A stretch of 64,000 nt of DNA, taken from Bacteroidales bacterium (lineage in GTDB: Bacteria > Bacteroidota > Bacteroidia > Bacteroidales > JAGOPY01). This document shows positions 32,750-41,910 of this stretch, one piece after another. The DNA lies in assembly GCA_017991835.1 (NCBI GenBank), contig JAGOPY010000004.1, forward strand, positions 62,001 to 126,000, read 5' to 3'. Below the pieces are notes generated by a model. The model saw only the letters and a list, made by a program, of their open reading frames with translations. It was not told where the DNA came from and did no database searches. Position 1 is the stretch's first letter; every line of letters begins with the position of its first letter. A program made the position numbers and the translations under genes.

Positions 32750-33811
32750 ATGACAACAAATGACCATATCCCCCCTGAGCATCGCACCGAGCTGTCCGAA
32801 CTCGGTGAATTCGGCCTTATCGATCTTCTGACCAAAGAAATTACACTCATGAACCAAAGCACGGTCTATGGAGTGGGTGACGATGCCGCCGTTATTGACA
32901 ACAAAGACAAACTGACATTGGTTTCCACCGATTTGCTCGTTGAGGGCGTCCATTTCGACCTGTCGTATACGCCGCTTAAGCATCTCGGCTACAAGGCGGC
33001 AGTGGCTAACATTTCCGACATTGCAGCTATGAATGGTGTTGCACGGCAATTGCTGGTCGGCCTCGCGGTTTCCAGCCGGTTTCCGGTGGAGGCGCTGGAG
33101 GAGATATACGCCGGCATCCGCCAGGCCTGCAAAGTCTATCATGTCGACCTGGCTGGCGGCGATACCACTTCCAGTACAAAAGGGCTGTTCATCTCCATCA
33201 CAGTCATCGGCGAAGCCGCGAAAGATGAGGTAGTTTACCGCCACACGGCCCGCGAAAATGACCTGGTCTGTGTATCGGGCGACCTGGGCGGAGCCTATAT
33301 GGGACTTTTGCTGCTGGAACGGGAAAAGGCGGCATTCCAGGGTGATCCCAACATGCAACCCGACCTCGAAGGCTTTGATTATATCCTGGGGCGCCAGCTT
33401 AAACCCGAACCCCGGACCGATATCATACGTCTGCTGAAGGAAATTCATGTGAAACCGACCGCTATGATCGATATATCCGACGGACTGGGATCGGAGATCC
33501 TGCACATTTGCAAAGGCTCGAAGCTGGGCTGCCGGATCTATGAGGAAAAAATTCCCATCGACCCGACAACGGTCAATATGGCCGGTGAATTCGGTATCCA
33601 GCCGGTTACCGCCGCCCTGAACGGCGGAGAAGACTACGAGCTGCTGTTCACCATTCGCCAGGAGGATTTTGAGAAGATCAGGACGATTCCGAATGTTTCG
33701 GTGATCGGGCACATGACGGAATCCGCGGCAGGCGCCCATATCGTAGCCCCTGACGGGGTGCTGGTGGAAATCAAAGCACAAGGCTGGAATGCACTACGCA
33801 ATAATTCTTAA
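32750..33811 (+). CDS. thiL: Thiamine-monophosphate kinase
   Basis: A 353-aa enzyme phosphorylating thiamine monophosphate to the diphosphate. PurM-like N-terminal half with GVGDDAAVI and STDLLVEGVHFD, the conserved VANISDIAAMNG, and NGGEDYELLFT near the C-terminus. It follows repeats, not a gene, so probably has its own promoter. Its stop codon lies in a perfect 18-bp inverted repeat. The product would supply the cofactor used by Dxs. Confidence 0.95.
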   Translation: MTTNDHIPPEHRTELSELGEFGLIDLLTKEITLMNQSTVYGVGDDAAVIDNKDKLTLVSTDLLVEGVHFDLSYTPLKHLGYKAAVANISDIAAMNGVARQLLVGLAVSSRFPVEALEEIYAGIRQACKVYHVDLAGGDTTSSTKGLFISITVIGEAAKDEVVYRHTARENDLVCVSGDLGGAYMGLLLLEREKAAFQGDPNMQPDLEGFDYILGRQLKPEPRTDIIRLLKEIHVKPTAMIDISDGLGSEILHICKGSKLGCRIYEEKIPIDPTTVNMAGEFGIQPVTAALNGGEDYELLFTIRQEDFEKIRTIPNVSVIGHMTESAAGAHIVAPDGVLVEIKAQGWNALRNNS

Positions 33812-33871
33812 TTTTTAATTTTGAATTTTAAATTAATATCTGACTTAATTAAGAATTAAAAATTAAGAATT
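33803..33871. terminator. Perfect 18-bp inverted repeat between thiL and uvrC
   Basis: Arms 33803-33820 and 33854-33871 are perfect inverted copies (AATTCTTAATTTTTAATT and complement) with a 33-nt loop. The right arm continues as AAGAATT heptads up to the uvrC start. It overlaps the thiL stop and could act as a terminator, though it is purely AT; a repeat-derived structure is equally likely. Confidence 0.5.
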
Positions 33872-33879
33872 AAGAATTA

Positions 33880-35664
33880 ATGGATATTTCCCTGACACTC
33901 CGATCCCTTCCTGAATTCCCGGGGGTGTACCAGTTCCTGGATGGTGACGGTAAAATTATCTATGTCGGGAAAGCGAAGAACCTGAAAAAGCGTGTTTCGT
34001 CGTATTTCAACCGGGAGCATTTCGGCGGGAAACTGAATATGCTGGTGCGGAAAACCGCCGAGATAAGGCATATCGTGGTGGGATCGGAGTTCGATGCCCT
34101 GTTGCTGGAGAACAACATGATCAAGGAGCATCAGCCGCGCTACAACGTAATGCTGAAAGACGACAAGACCTATCCCTGGATCTGCATTAAAAATGAGCCT
34201 TTCCCCAGGGTGTTCCCGACGCGGACGATCGTGAAGGACGGTTCCCTCTATTTCGGGCCGTATGCTTCGGTAAAAATGATGAATACGCTGCTGGAGCTCA
34301 TCCGCCAGATCTACCCGTTGCGCACCTGCAGCCTGAAACTGACCCGTCAGAATATTGATGCGGGAAAATTCAGCGTCTGTTTAGAATATCACCTGGGAAA
34401 CTGCCTCGGGCCCTGTGCCGGGTTGCAGGCGGAAGAGAACTATATGGCCGCTTTTGCCGGCATCCGGGAGATGATCAAAGGCAACTTCATCGGGGTACTG
34501 AAGGAATTGCGGGCGAGAATGGAGAGCCATGCACAGGCCTATGAATTCGAGAAAGCGCAGGCCGTCAAAGAGAAGATCTCCCTGCTGGAGCGCTACCAGG
34601 CCAAATCAACGATCGTGAACCCGAAGCTTGGGGAGATGGATGTTTTTTCCATCGCCGACGGGGAGGAAGAGGCGTATGTCAACTACATGAAAGTGGCCAA
34701 TGGCGCGGTTATCCAGGCTCATACGGTAGAGCTGAAGAAGAAGCTCGACGAATCCCTCGAAGAGCTCCTGACCTATGTGGTTTTTGACCTGCGCACCCGG
34801 CTGGCCAGCGAAGCCCGGGAGATCCTGGTACCGTTTGAACTCGACCTGGAATTGCCGGGCGTGACTCTCACCGTGCCGAAGATCGGGGATAAAAAGCACC
34901 TTCTACTCCTCTCCGAGAAGAACGCAAAATATTATAAGCTCGAAAAAGAAAAGCAGCTGGAACTGATCGATCCGGAACGAAAAGTAAACCGGATCATGTC
35001 GACCATGATGAAAGACCTGCGGATGAAGGAGCCGCCGGTCCATATCGAATGTTTCGATAACTCCAATTTCCAGGGCGACCAGGCGGTATCGGCCATGGTA
35101 TGTTTCCGCAACGGGAAACCCGATAAAAAAGAATACCGGCATTTCAACGTGAAGACGGTTGTTGGGCCCGATGATTTTGCCACGATGGAAGAGGTGATCA
35201 TGCGTCGCTATAAACGGCTGGTGGAAGAAGCAAAACCCTTGCCCCAGCTCATTGTGGTCGACGGCGGGAAAGGGCAGCTCAGCGCCGCGCTGAAAAGCCT
35301 GGAAGAGCTTGGGTTGCGCGGAAAGATAACCATCATCGGCATCGCTAAAAAACTGGAAGAGATCTATTATCCCGACGATCCCCTTCCGATGTATATCGAT
35401 AAAAAGTCGGAGACCTTAAAGATTTTGCAGCGTTTGCGCGATGAAGCCCACCGCTTCGGGATCACCCATCACCGGAAAAAAAGGGAGAAAGCCACTTTGA
35501 AGACCGAACTGACAGAGATCCGGGGAATAGGAGAGGAGACGGCGAAAAAGCTGCTATCCGACTTCAAGTCGGTTAAGAATATCAAAAATGCCCCGGTGGA
35601 GGAACTTGAGAAGTCGGTTGGGAAGGCTAAGGCAGGGGTGGTGTTCAGGTATTACCATTCTTAG
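33880..35664 (+). CDS. uvrC: UvrABC excinuclease subunit C
   Basis: A 594-aa nucleotide-excision-repair nuclease that incises both sides of the lesion. Domains in order: GIY-YIG (PGVYQFLDGDGKIIYVGKAKNLKKRV, 13-40), the Cys-rich CLEYHLGNCLGPCAG, the UVR motif (about 200-235), the RNase-H-like domain (IECFDNSNFQG, VVDGGKGQLSAAL, HRFGITHHRKKR) and C-terminal helix-hairpin-helix (IRGIGEETAKKLL). The length is normal. Confidence 0.97.
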   Translation: MDISLTLRSLPEFPGVYQFLDGDGKIIYVGKAKNLKKRVSSYFNREHFGGKLNMLVRKTAEIRHIVVGSEFDALLLENNMIKEHQPRYNVMLKDDKTYPWICIKNEPFPRVFPTRTIVKDGSLYFGPYASVKMMNTLLELIRQIYPLRTCSLKLTRQNIDAGKFSVCLEYHLGNCLGPCAGLQAEENYMAAFAGIREMIKGNFIGVLKELRARMESHAQAYEFEKAQAVKEKISLLERYQAKSTIVNPKLGEMDVFSIADGEEEAYVNYMKVANGAVIQAHTVELKKKLDESLEELLTYVVFDLRTRLASEAREILVPFELDLELPGVTLTVPKIGDKKHLLLLSEKNAKYYKLEKEKQLELIDPERKVNRIMSTMMKDLRMKEPPVHIECFDNSNFQGDQAVSAMVCFRNGKPDKKEYRHFNVKTVVGPDDFATMEEVIMRRYKRLVEEAKPLPQLIVVDGGKGQLSAALKSLEELGLRGKITIIGIAKKLEEIYYPDDPLPMYIDKKSETLKILQRLRDEAHRFGITHHRKKREKATLKTELTEIRGIGEETAKKLLSDFKSVKNIKNAPVEELEKSVGKAKAGVVFRYYHS

Positions 35665-35666
35665 GG

Positions 35667-35720
35667 CAGTCGGCAGTCGGCAGGAGGCAGTCAGCAGTCG
35701 GCAGTCGGCAGTCGGCAGTC
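35667..35720 (+). repeat. GGCAGTC heptad array after uvrC
   Basis: About seven units of GGCAGTC/AGCAGTC in tandem. Same family as 3444 and as the coding array in rsmA. Confidence 0.8.
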
Positions 35721-35850
35721 ATTCATTTTTCAATATTCACTATTCACTATTACCTTTTCCCCGCTTTTCCTCCATAAATTGAAATCATTATAGATTTTTT
35801 CTAACAGCGCTGATAATCCGGGAGTTTTGCTTTAATTTTATAGGCTGAGA

Positions 35851-36001
35851 ATTAACCAGCATATCCTCAACCGGTATCCATCTCTTTCATATGTCTGAAA
35901 TTATTAAAACCTTCCAGGAAGCTCAATTATTCGGAGACCATGGTGATGATACCGGGCTGATACGGGGAGATAAAAGGAAAGGTGGGGATATATAGACGTT
36001 A
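35851..36001 (+). other. Possible attC-like site at the left edge of the AT-rich island
   Basis: The right end ACGTTA (35996-36001) equals the core of the two sites at 42038 and 43466. ATATCCTCAACC (35861-35872) pairs with GGTGGGGATAT (35981-35991) except for one bulged A and one mismatch, and CCGGTATC (35871) pairs with GATACCGG (about 35948). The left end has TTAAC (35852-35856). It is weaker than the other two sites. A small open frame at 35891-35995 lies inside and is probably not a gene. Confidence 0.4.
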
Positions 36002-36169
36002 CCGCCAAGTGTAGAAAACAGAAATGGCAGACAAGAAATTGAAAAGTAAACCATTGTGAAAGGACAGAAAAACGAAATATTGACAAGACAGAAGAGCCGA
36101 CACTCAAGCCGACCCGATGTTTTTTATTTTTTGCCCACAGCACATTTTTTAAAACAATTGCCGACCCAC

Positions 36170-36234
36170 ATTGCACACATTGCCAAAGCCCCACGAGCCA
36201 ACGCTGTAACCAAAACTTTGTCAAAGAGTGCAAT
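36170..36234. repeat. Conserved hairpin in front of the four-gene operon
   Basis: Arms ATTGCACACATTGCCAAAG (36170-36188) and its near complement (36216-36234) pair at 16 of 19 positions around a 27-nt loop. A second copy lies after the operon (41684-41752). The segment 36176-36228 matches 41692-41744 at 49 of 53 positions. Confidence 0.8.
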
Positions 36235-36235
36235 T

Positions 36236-36265
36236 TTGCCAACTCACAAGAGTTTTGTACTTTTA
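36236..36265 (+). promoter_or_regulatory. Promoter of the four-gene AT-rich operon
   Basis: TTG (36236-36238), a 19-nt spacer and TACTTTTA (36258-36265) fit the Bacteroidota promoter apart from the last -7 base. It begins right after the conserved hairpin and is 26 nt before the ATG at 36292. Confidence 0.5.
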
Positions 36266-36291
36266 TCAGAATTTTAAAATATTGTAATTTA

Positions 36292-37311
36292 ATGAATTGG
36301 GACAAAATAAACATAACAAAACAGGACGGTGAAGTTGTTGAAGCTCAAGCCCCAATTATTATTTCTGCCAGCCGTTCAACAGACATCCCAGCTTTTTATT
36401 CAGATTGGTTTATTCAAAGAATCCAAGCAGGATATGTAAAATGGAAAAATCCTTTTAATGGTGTTCCATTATATGTTTCATTCAATAAAGCAAGACTAAT
36501 CATATTCTGGTCAAAGAATCCAAAACCAATGCTAAAACATTTGGACTATTTGGATGAAAGAATTAGAAATTACTATTTTCAATATACTTTAAATGACTAT
36601 GATATTGAGAAACTTGAACCCAATGTCCCCAATGTTCAATCAAGAATTGAAACATTCATAGAATTATCGGAACGTATTGGAAAAGGTAAAGTTATTTGGC
36701 GATTTGACCCATTGATTCTAACTGAGAAAATGGGTGTTAATGAACTTTTGAAAAAAGTAGAAAATATTGGTAATCAATTGAAAAACCATACTGAAAAAAT
36801 GGTTTTCAGCTTTGCAGATATTAAGTTATACAAAAAGGTTCAAAACAATCTCAGAAAAAACGCTATAAATTATCAGGAGTTCAACGAGGGTCGTATGAAT
36901 GAATTTGCAGCAGGTCTTCAACAATTAAATAAAACATGGAAATTTGAAATCGGAACCTGTGCTGAGAAGATTCCATTAGAAAAATATGGTATAATTCATA
37001 ATAAATGCGTTGATGATGATTTAATGATAAAACTTTTTCCACACGATAAAATATTAATGGATTTTTTAGGAGTAAAAATTACTCCCCCTGACATCTTTAA
37101 TCCAAAAGGTGGTATTGAAAAAAAGAAAAACAATAAAGACAAAGGACAACGCGAATTTTGCGGATGTATTTTCAGTAAAGATATTGGAGAGTACAACACA
37201 TGTCCGCATCTTTGCGAATATTGCTATGCAAACGCTTCAAAAGAAATTGCTCTTGCAAATCGGAAGCAACATAAACAGAACCCAAATAATGAAATGATTA
37301 AAGGAGAATAG
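36292..37311 (+). CDS. DUF1848-family protein with a C-terminal cysteine cluster
   Basis: A 339-aa protein of the DUF1848 family: ISASRSTDIPAFYSDWF near the start, FNKARLIIFWSKNPKPM and IWRFDPLILTE in the middle, and a C-terminal cluster CGC-x11-C-x3-C-x2-C (Cys290, 292, 304, 308, 311) in DIGEYNTCPHLCEYCYANA. The cluster looks suited to an Fe-S centre and the fold is thought to be radical-SAM/TIM-barrel-like, but no activity is established. It is the first gene of a four-gene operon, 2 nt before the helicase start. Base composition is much more AT-rich than in uvrC. Confidence 0.82.
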   Translation: MNWDKINITKQDGEVVEAQAPIIISASRSTDIPAFYSDWFIQRIQAGYVKWKNPFNGVPLYVSFNKARLIIFWSKNPKPMLKHLDYLDERIRNYYFQYTLNDYDIEKLEPNVPNVQSRIETFIELSERIGKGKVIWRFDPLILTEKMGVNELLKKVENIGNQLKNHTEKMVFSFADIKLYKKVQNNLRKNAINYQEFNEGRMNEFAAGLQQLNKTWKFEIGTCAEKIPLEKYGIIHNKCVDDDLMIKLFPHDKILMDFLGVKITPPDIFNPKGGIEKKKNNKDKGQREFCGCIFSKDIGEYNTCPHLCEYCYANASKEIALANRKQHKQNPNNEMIKGE

Positions 37312-37313
37312 GT

Positions 37314-38462
37314 ATGGCGAAATTTCAACATAGATTACCGATAAGGAATGATTTGACTAGACTACAAAGATTAGCAATTGATGATGATAATCCAATTATA
37401 GTTACAGGCGTACCAGGTTCTGGTAAAACAGTTGTTGCTGTTTATCGTGTTGCTAGATTGACAGGAAATTCAATACTTTTTACTTATACTCGTATGCTAA
37501 CAGTAGCAATTAAGGGTTCAGTAAATGAAAACTTGAAAGAAGCTTCAAATAAAGTAGCTTCAATTTATGAATGGTTTTGGTCAAGGTGTAATATCCTACT
37601 TGGAGGAATAATAAATAATGATACAGAAATTCAGAATAGTTTACAAAATAATAATATAAGGTTTGATGAATTAATTTTTGATGAAGCTCAAGATTTGCCA
37701 ATTACGCTCTACTCTGCATTTAATCGGTATTCTAACAAAATTTCAATTGGGGCTGATGAAGCACAACTTGTATTTAGTAATGGGTGCACAGAATTGGAGC
37801 TAACGAATTTATTTATAAATCACAATTCACATGAACTTGACCAAAACCACAGAAACACTTTTGAAATTTTTGATTTTGCTCGCTTTATAGTTCCTGAAAA
37901 TGAAAGAGCTCAAAATCCGCCAATGCTAGACAAATTAAAAAATGAAAGAAGAGGAGACAAGCCACTTATAGTTATTCATAATGATTTAGTAGAGATTAAG
38001 AATGTTTTTAAACAAATTCTTCTTGATAATATTGGCGGGAACATTGGTATATTACTAATCCACAGAGAAGATGTTGACATTTATTATAGATTTATTAAAA
38101 ATGATATTGCTAAAGACCCTGATTCAAAAGCGATAGACTGCTGTTATTACTACGGAGGTATGCCTAGGCCAGAAAGAAATCAAGTTGAAAATAACTTGAA
38201 AAATATATTGGTAACCACTTTTAAATCCGCAAAAGGAATGGAATTCGATACCGTAATTATTCCTGAATTTCAACTTTTAACAAATGAATTTAAAACACAA
38301 TATTTTGTAGGATGTACAAGAGCAAAATCAAATCTTTTTATTTTTACTAAATCATCATTGCCAGAAGTGGCAATTAATAATATTCCTGTGGAAAAATACC
38401 TTAAACAGGATAATAGAAAACAGACAAGTAATTTTAGTAATGCAGACGATTTACCTTTTTAA
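37314..38462 (+). CDS. Minimal superfamily 1 (UvrD-like) helicase/ATPase
   Basis: A 382-aa protein with a complete set of SF1A motifs: Walker A VTGVPGSGKTV (30-40), Walker B IFDEAQDLP (121-129), motif III GADEAQLVF, motif IV QNHRNTFEIF, motif V TTFKSAKGMEFDTVIIPE and motif VI VGCTRAKSNLFIF. It is about half the length of UvrD and lacks room for the 1B/2B insertions, so it may be a DNA- or RNA-dependent ATPase or switch and not a processive helicase. It sits between the DUF1848 gene (2 nt) and the 551-aa gene (11 nt). Confidence 0.85.
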   Translation: MAKFQHRLPIRNDLTRLQRLAIDDDNPIIVTGVPGSGKTVVAVYRVARLTGNSILFTYTRMLTVAIKGSVNENLKEASNKVASIYEWFWSRCNILLGGIINNDTEIQNSLQNNNIRFDELIFDEAQDLPITLYSAFNRYSNKISIGADEAQLVFSNGCTELELTNLFINHNSHELDQNHRNTFEIFDFARFIVPENERAQNPPMLDKLKNERRGDKPLIVIHNDLVEIKNVFKQILLDNIGGNIGILLIHREDVDIYYRFIKNDIAKDPDSKAIDCCYYYGGMPRPERNQVENNLKNILVTTFKSAKGMEFDTVIIPEFQLLTNEFKTQYFVGCTRAKSNLFIFTKSSLPEVAINNIPVEKYLKQDNRKQTSNFSNADDLPF

Positions 38463-38473
38463 CTTAAATAAAA

Positions 38474-40129
38474 ATGGTTGCAAAAAAAACATCTAGTAAA
38501 AAAGGTTCAGTTAAACAAGAACCTTTGCCAGCTGAACAAAATCAACTCACGAATCTTTTTGAACAAACAAGCATTGTTGAAGAAGCTAAAATTAAATATG
38601 AACCAGTGAAATACTTTATCCAACTTCATATTTCTAACTTGTATGATTGTATTTCTTCAGCATTAATAGTTCCTTCATCATACATTAATGACCGTACAAA
38701 TGATGATATTCAATCTAAATATCCTAAATGTTTAGTGATATCTAAGGGATTTATTGATTCATTTGATAGTAGTCAATGTTTGGTTGAAATTTCATTGAAA
38801 AAGGATGAGATTGTTAAAGAAGAAGATATATTTCTTATATATAAGCCCTTACCTTTTTCAAGAATTAAAAAAATTGTTGTTTCTGATAATGATGTAAAAG
38901 AGAAAATTATCAAAACTTCATTATCTCAGGATGTTGGCTATATTCCTGATTCATTTATAACTTTTATTGATGAAAAAATTAAAAAAATAGAATTTACAGA
39001 GATTAAATGTGACGAAATAATTGATCTAAAAAAGGAATCTGAAATTTTTGATAGATTACTTGGATTGTTTGCATTCATGAAGAATCAACAATTTTATTAT
39101 TTTCATAAAACAAATATACTTTCAAATTACTCAGAGCATTTTTTAGAAGCTTTTTCTTTAATAAATAGTGAAATAGAAGAAAGTTTTGAAATGCAATTAA
39201 AACCTGATTTTATTAAAGCATTTCAAAAATTATTTGATTATAATAATTCTGATATTTCACAACCAAACTCATTTATTATCAATCATATTTATAACGGTGG
39301 ACTTATAGATAATGATTTTATTAATAAATTCTTTGACACATTTCAAGATTCCATTTCAAATAAAAAGGAGCAAATTACTGATTTTAAGAATCAATTGTTA
39401 AGCCCTATTGGTAAAAAACAGGTATTGCCATACTTATTACAAATAAATGACAAGTTTTACAAAGTTGCATATTTATATATATATGGAAAAAAAGGTTCAA
39501 ATGATAAAGAGAATTTAAAAAATTTAATTCAAGATGAATTAGTTTATTCTCAATCAGAGATTTGCTTAGCATTGTTAGGGTTGTATTATGGATATAAGCA
39601 GATAAGACCATATGAAACTATAACATTCAATAATTCAAAACTTATTAATGTTTTTGGAGATAAGTTTAATTTAAAATTCAAACTTGATCAAAAACTTGAT
39701 TATATATTGATTGAGAGTTTGTATGAGTATATTTTTAATAATCATAAAGCTAATAAAGAAATTTTGGCGTATGAACCTAATATAAACTCAAACTCTTCAA
39801 TGCCTAAACAAATTAAAAATGATAATGATTTTGAAATTGAGTTTGAAAAGAATGTATTTGGTTCAATATATTTTAGAATTAAAGTTTTAAGCGAATTTGA
39901 TAAAATTTACAAACATCTCGTTTCTTATCCGGAAATTGTACCTGGCCACTTTCATATTATTAGTTATGTAAGAAAATATTATGATAAAACTCATTATTTA
40001 ATACGTGATACTAATGGTATTATTTTCAAAAGTGAGTTATTGAAGCTTTTTGAAGATAATAAAATAAAAATTGAAAATTTTGAGCATATTTATTTATGCA
40101 TTGAACTCGATAAAAAATTCAATTTATAA
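38474..40129 (+). CDS. Unknown 551-aa protein in the AT-rich operon
   Basis: I do not recognise a family. The first 20 residues are Lys/Ser-rich. Residues 45-180 alternate short strands and helices (YFIQLHISNLYDCISSALIVPSSYI, KCLVISKGFIDSF, DIFLIYKPLPFSRIKKIVV); 180-430 appear largely helical; the C-terminus (VPGHFHIISYVRKYYDKTHYLI...HIYLCIELDKKF) returns to strands. No signal peptide or membrane segment. It overlaps the next gene by 1 nt (TAATG). Position between a helicase and a methyltransferase-like protein suggests a specificity or effector role, which is inference. Confidence 0.7.
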   Translation: MVAKKTSSKKGSVKQEPLPAEQNQLTNLFEQTSIVEEAKIKYEPVKYFIQLHISNLYDCISSALIVPSSYINDRTNDDIQSKYPKCLVISKGFIDSFDSSQCLVEISLKKDEIVKEEDIFLIYKPLPFSRIKKIVVSDNDVKEKIIKTSLSQDVGYIPDSFITFIDEKIKKIEFTEIKCDEIIDLKKESEIFDRLLGLFAFMKNQQFYYFHKTNILSNYSEHFLEAFSLINSEIEESFEMQLKPDFIKAFQKLFDYNNSDISQPNSFIINHIYNGGLIDNDFINKFFDTFQDSISNKKEQITDFKNQLLSPIGKKQVLPYLLQINDKFYKVAYLYIYGKKGSNDKENLKNLIQDELVYSQSEICLALLGLYYGYKQIRPYETITFNNSKLINVFGDKFNLKFKLDQKLDYILIESLYEYIFNNHKANKEILAYEPNINSNSSMPKQIKNDNDFEIEFEKNVFGSIYFRIKVLSEFDKIYKHLVSYPEIVPGHFHIISYVRKYYDKTHYLIRDTNGIIFKSELLKLFEDNKIKIENFEHIYLCIELDKKFNL

Positions 40130-41673
40130 TGACATTTTTAGAATATTTAGAAAATATTAATTCCTTTGGCACAGTTGAGGAGTCAAAGGTTTATATTTCA
40201 AAAAACTTTTTTGACATTCAATATAGCTATTACTCTTCTTCGTTTGATTACTTAGAAAGTCAAACATTACAGATTAATGAAATATTTCTTGACATTTTAG
40301 AAAAAGGGACATTAAGTGAACCATGCATTTTAACAAATGCTTTTATCGAATTATTAGCAGACTATTTTGAATTATTTAAATGTGTTGGCTCTTTACGTCA
40401 AATAGAAAATAAAATAGATGAAAATAATAATCTTAAAAAACGTATTAAGGCTTCCCAACTATTTTTAAGAGTAAATGATGCCACAACTGAATATTTAAGC
40501 AGATTTGATGAAATAATTGGATTGCTTAAAGAAGCTCAAGTAGACGGTGATATTTCTTATAAATCTACAATTACTTTTATTAATTATTATTATACTTCAG
40601 TTTCATCATTCATTCGTTTAAACAGAAATGATGTTTTAGCAGAATTTGTTTCAAAAATCAATAATATTAAAAGCGAGTATGCATTCTTAACAGAATCGAT
40701 TATTGAGCAGTTATTACAGATACCCTATGCTAATTTTAAATTTGATTTTACTGTTTTTTATAACAATATTTCAATCTTTATTAAATCAAAACTAGAGAAA
40801 GGAGTTTCTAGTGATGATTTATCGCCTGAAATCAGTGACTATACCGACAAATTAAATGAAATAGAAGAAAAAAACTTTGTAAATATTAGAAACTTATCAG
40901 TAACTTACTTAATGAATTTAAGTAGTACTAAGAAAAACTTGCTAAAGGATAGATTAGATAATGGGTTGAAAATAATTGATGATGTAGATTTATTGTATGC
41001 GTATTTTTTTTCATTCGGAAAAATGCATTACTCAAAAGTATATGAGGGAATTAATAAATTAAAACAGGAAATTGAAGGACGAAATGTTGCCTTATTTGAT
41101 TGGGGTTGTGGTCAGGCATTAGCCTCAATGGTATTTTTTGAATTTATTCAAAAAAATAAATTAAAAGTAAATGTTGACAATCTAACACTTATTGAACCAT
41201 CTGAATTAGCATTAAAAAGGGGGATTGCCCATATAAATTGTATATATCCACAACTTAAAAATTCTATTAAGCCAATTTGCAAAGGTTTAGACAGCGTTGA
41301 CAATAAAGATCTAATTTACAATTCTCAAATCAAGTTACATCTTTTTTCAAATATAATTGACGTTCCGTTTTTTGACTTAAATCGGTTATGTCATAAAATA
41401 AAAGAATTAAAAGGTGAAAATTTGTTTTTATGTGTTAGTCCTGTTCTAGCAGAAACTGGCAGAAAAATTCGTTTACGTAAGTTTAGTGATTTTTTTGCAG
41501 AAAATTTTGTAACCAAAAATATTTCAGAAACAATAAATACAAAAAAAGAGAATAAATGGAAATCCAACATTTGCCCATGTGTTAATTCAAAATCAAATCA
41601 TACAAATGACAGTCATATTTGCTATAATGCATGGACAAGACATGAAATAATATTTAAGACTATAATTACATAA
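40129..41673 (+). CDS. Long helical protein with C-terminal SAM-methyltransferase-like domain
   Basis: A 514-aa protein. Residues 1-310 look helical with no known domain. From about 318 there is a Rossmann-type signature: NVALFDWGCGQALASM (motif I, with Asp324), an acidic second strand LTLIEPSELALKRG (Glu355) and a possible motif IV KLHLFSNIIDVPFFD. The tail has a Cys/His group (CPCVNSKSNH...HICY). A DPPY/NPPY DNA-methylase motif is absent, so the target could be RNA, protein or a small molecule, or the domain could be a non-catalytic SAM sensor. The ATG overlaps the stop of the preceding gene. Confidence 0.75.
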   Translation: MTFLEYLENINSFGTVEESKVYISKNFFDIQYSYYSSSFDYLESQTLQINEIFLDILEKGTLSEPCILTNAFIELLADYFELFKCVGSLRQIENKIDENNNLKKRIKASQLFLRVNDATTEYLSRFDEIIGLLKEAQVDGDISYKSTITFINYYYTSVSSFIRLNRNDVLAEFVSKINNIKSEYAFLTESIIEQLLQIPYANFKFDFTVFYNNISIFIKSKLEKGVSSDDLSPEISDYTDKLNEIEEKNFVNIRNLSVTYLMNLSSTKKNLLKDRLDNGLKIIDDVDLLYAYFFSFGKMHYSKVYEGINKLKQEIEGRNVALFDWGCGQALASMVFFEFIQKNKLKVNVDNLTLIEPSELALKRGIAHINCIYPQLKNSIKPICKGLDSVDNKDLIYNSQIKLHLFSNIIDVPFFDLNRLCHKIKELKGENLFLCVSPVLAETGRKIRLRKFSDFFAENFVTKNISETINTKKENKWKSNICPCVNSKSNHTNDSHICYNAWTRHEIIFKTIIT

Positions 41674-41683
41674 TTCCAACTCA

Positions 41684-41752
41684 TTTGCAAGCACATTGCC
41701 AAAGCCCCTCGAGCCAACGCTCCAACCAAAGCTTTGTCAAAGAGCTTGCAAA
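41684..41752. repeat. Conserved hairpin after the four-gene operon (second copy)
   Basis: Arms of 22 nt (41684-41705 and 41731-41752) pair at 19 of 22 positions around a 25-nt loop. The outer stem is TTTGCAAGC/GCTTGCAAA here but ATTGCAC/GTGCAAT in the copy at 36170, so pairing is kept while bases changed; the three internal mismatches are the same in both copies. Confidence 0.82.
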
Positions 41753-41910
41753 GCCAACGCACCGAATGAAATTGTTTTAAAAATTTGCCGACACTTAAAA
41801 AATTAAAAAACGCAGACACACAAGCCGACAGAAAAGAAAGAAAGTAAAATGACAATAACACGGAAACTGAATAAAGACAATGGTTTACAAGACTGGAAGA
41901 CAGAACACCA

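Noticed and set aside
35891-35995. 34-codon frame (MSEIIKTFQEAQ...) that could be a gene truncated by the island
   Set aside because: It lies inside the possible left attC-like site, is very short and has no recognisable domain; kept only as a remark.
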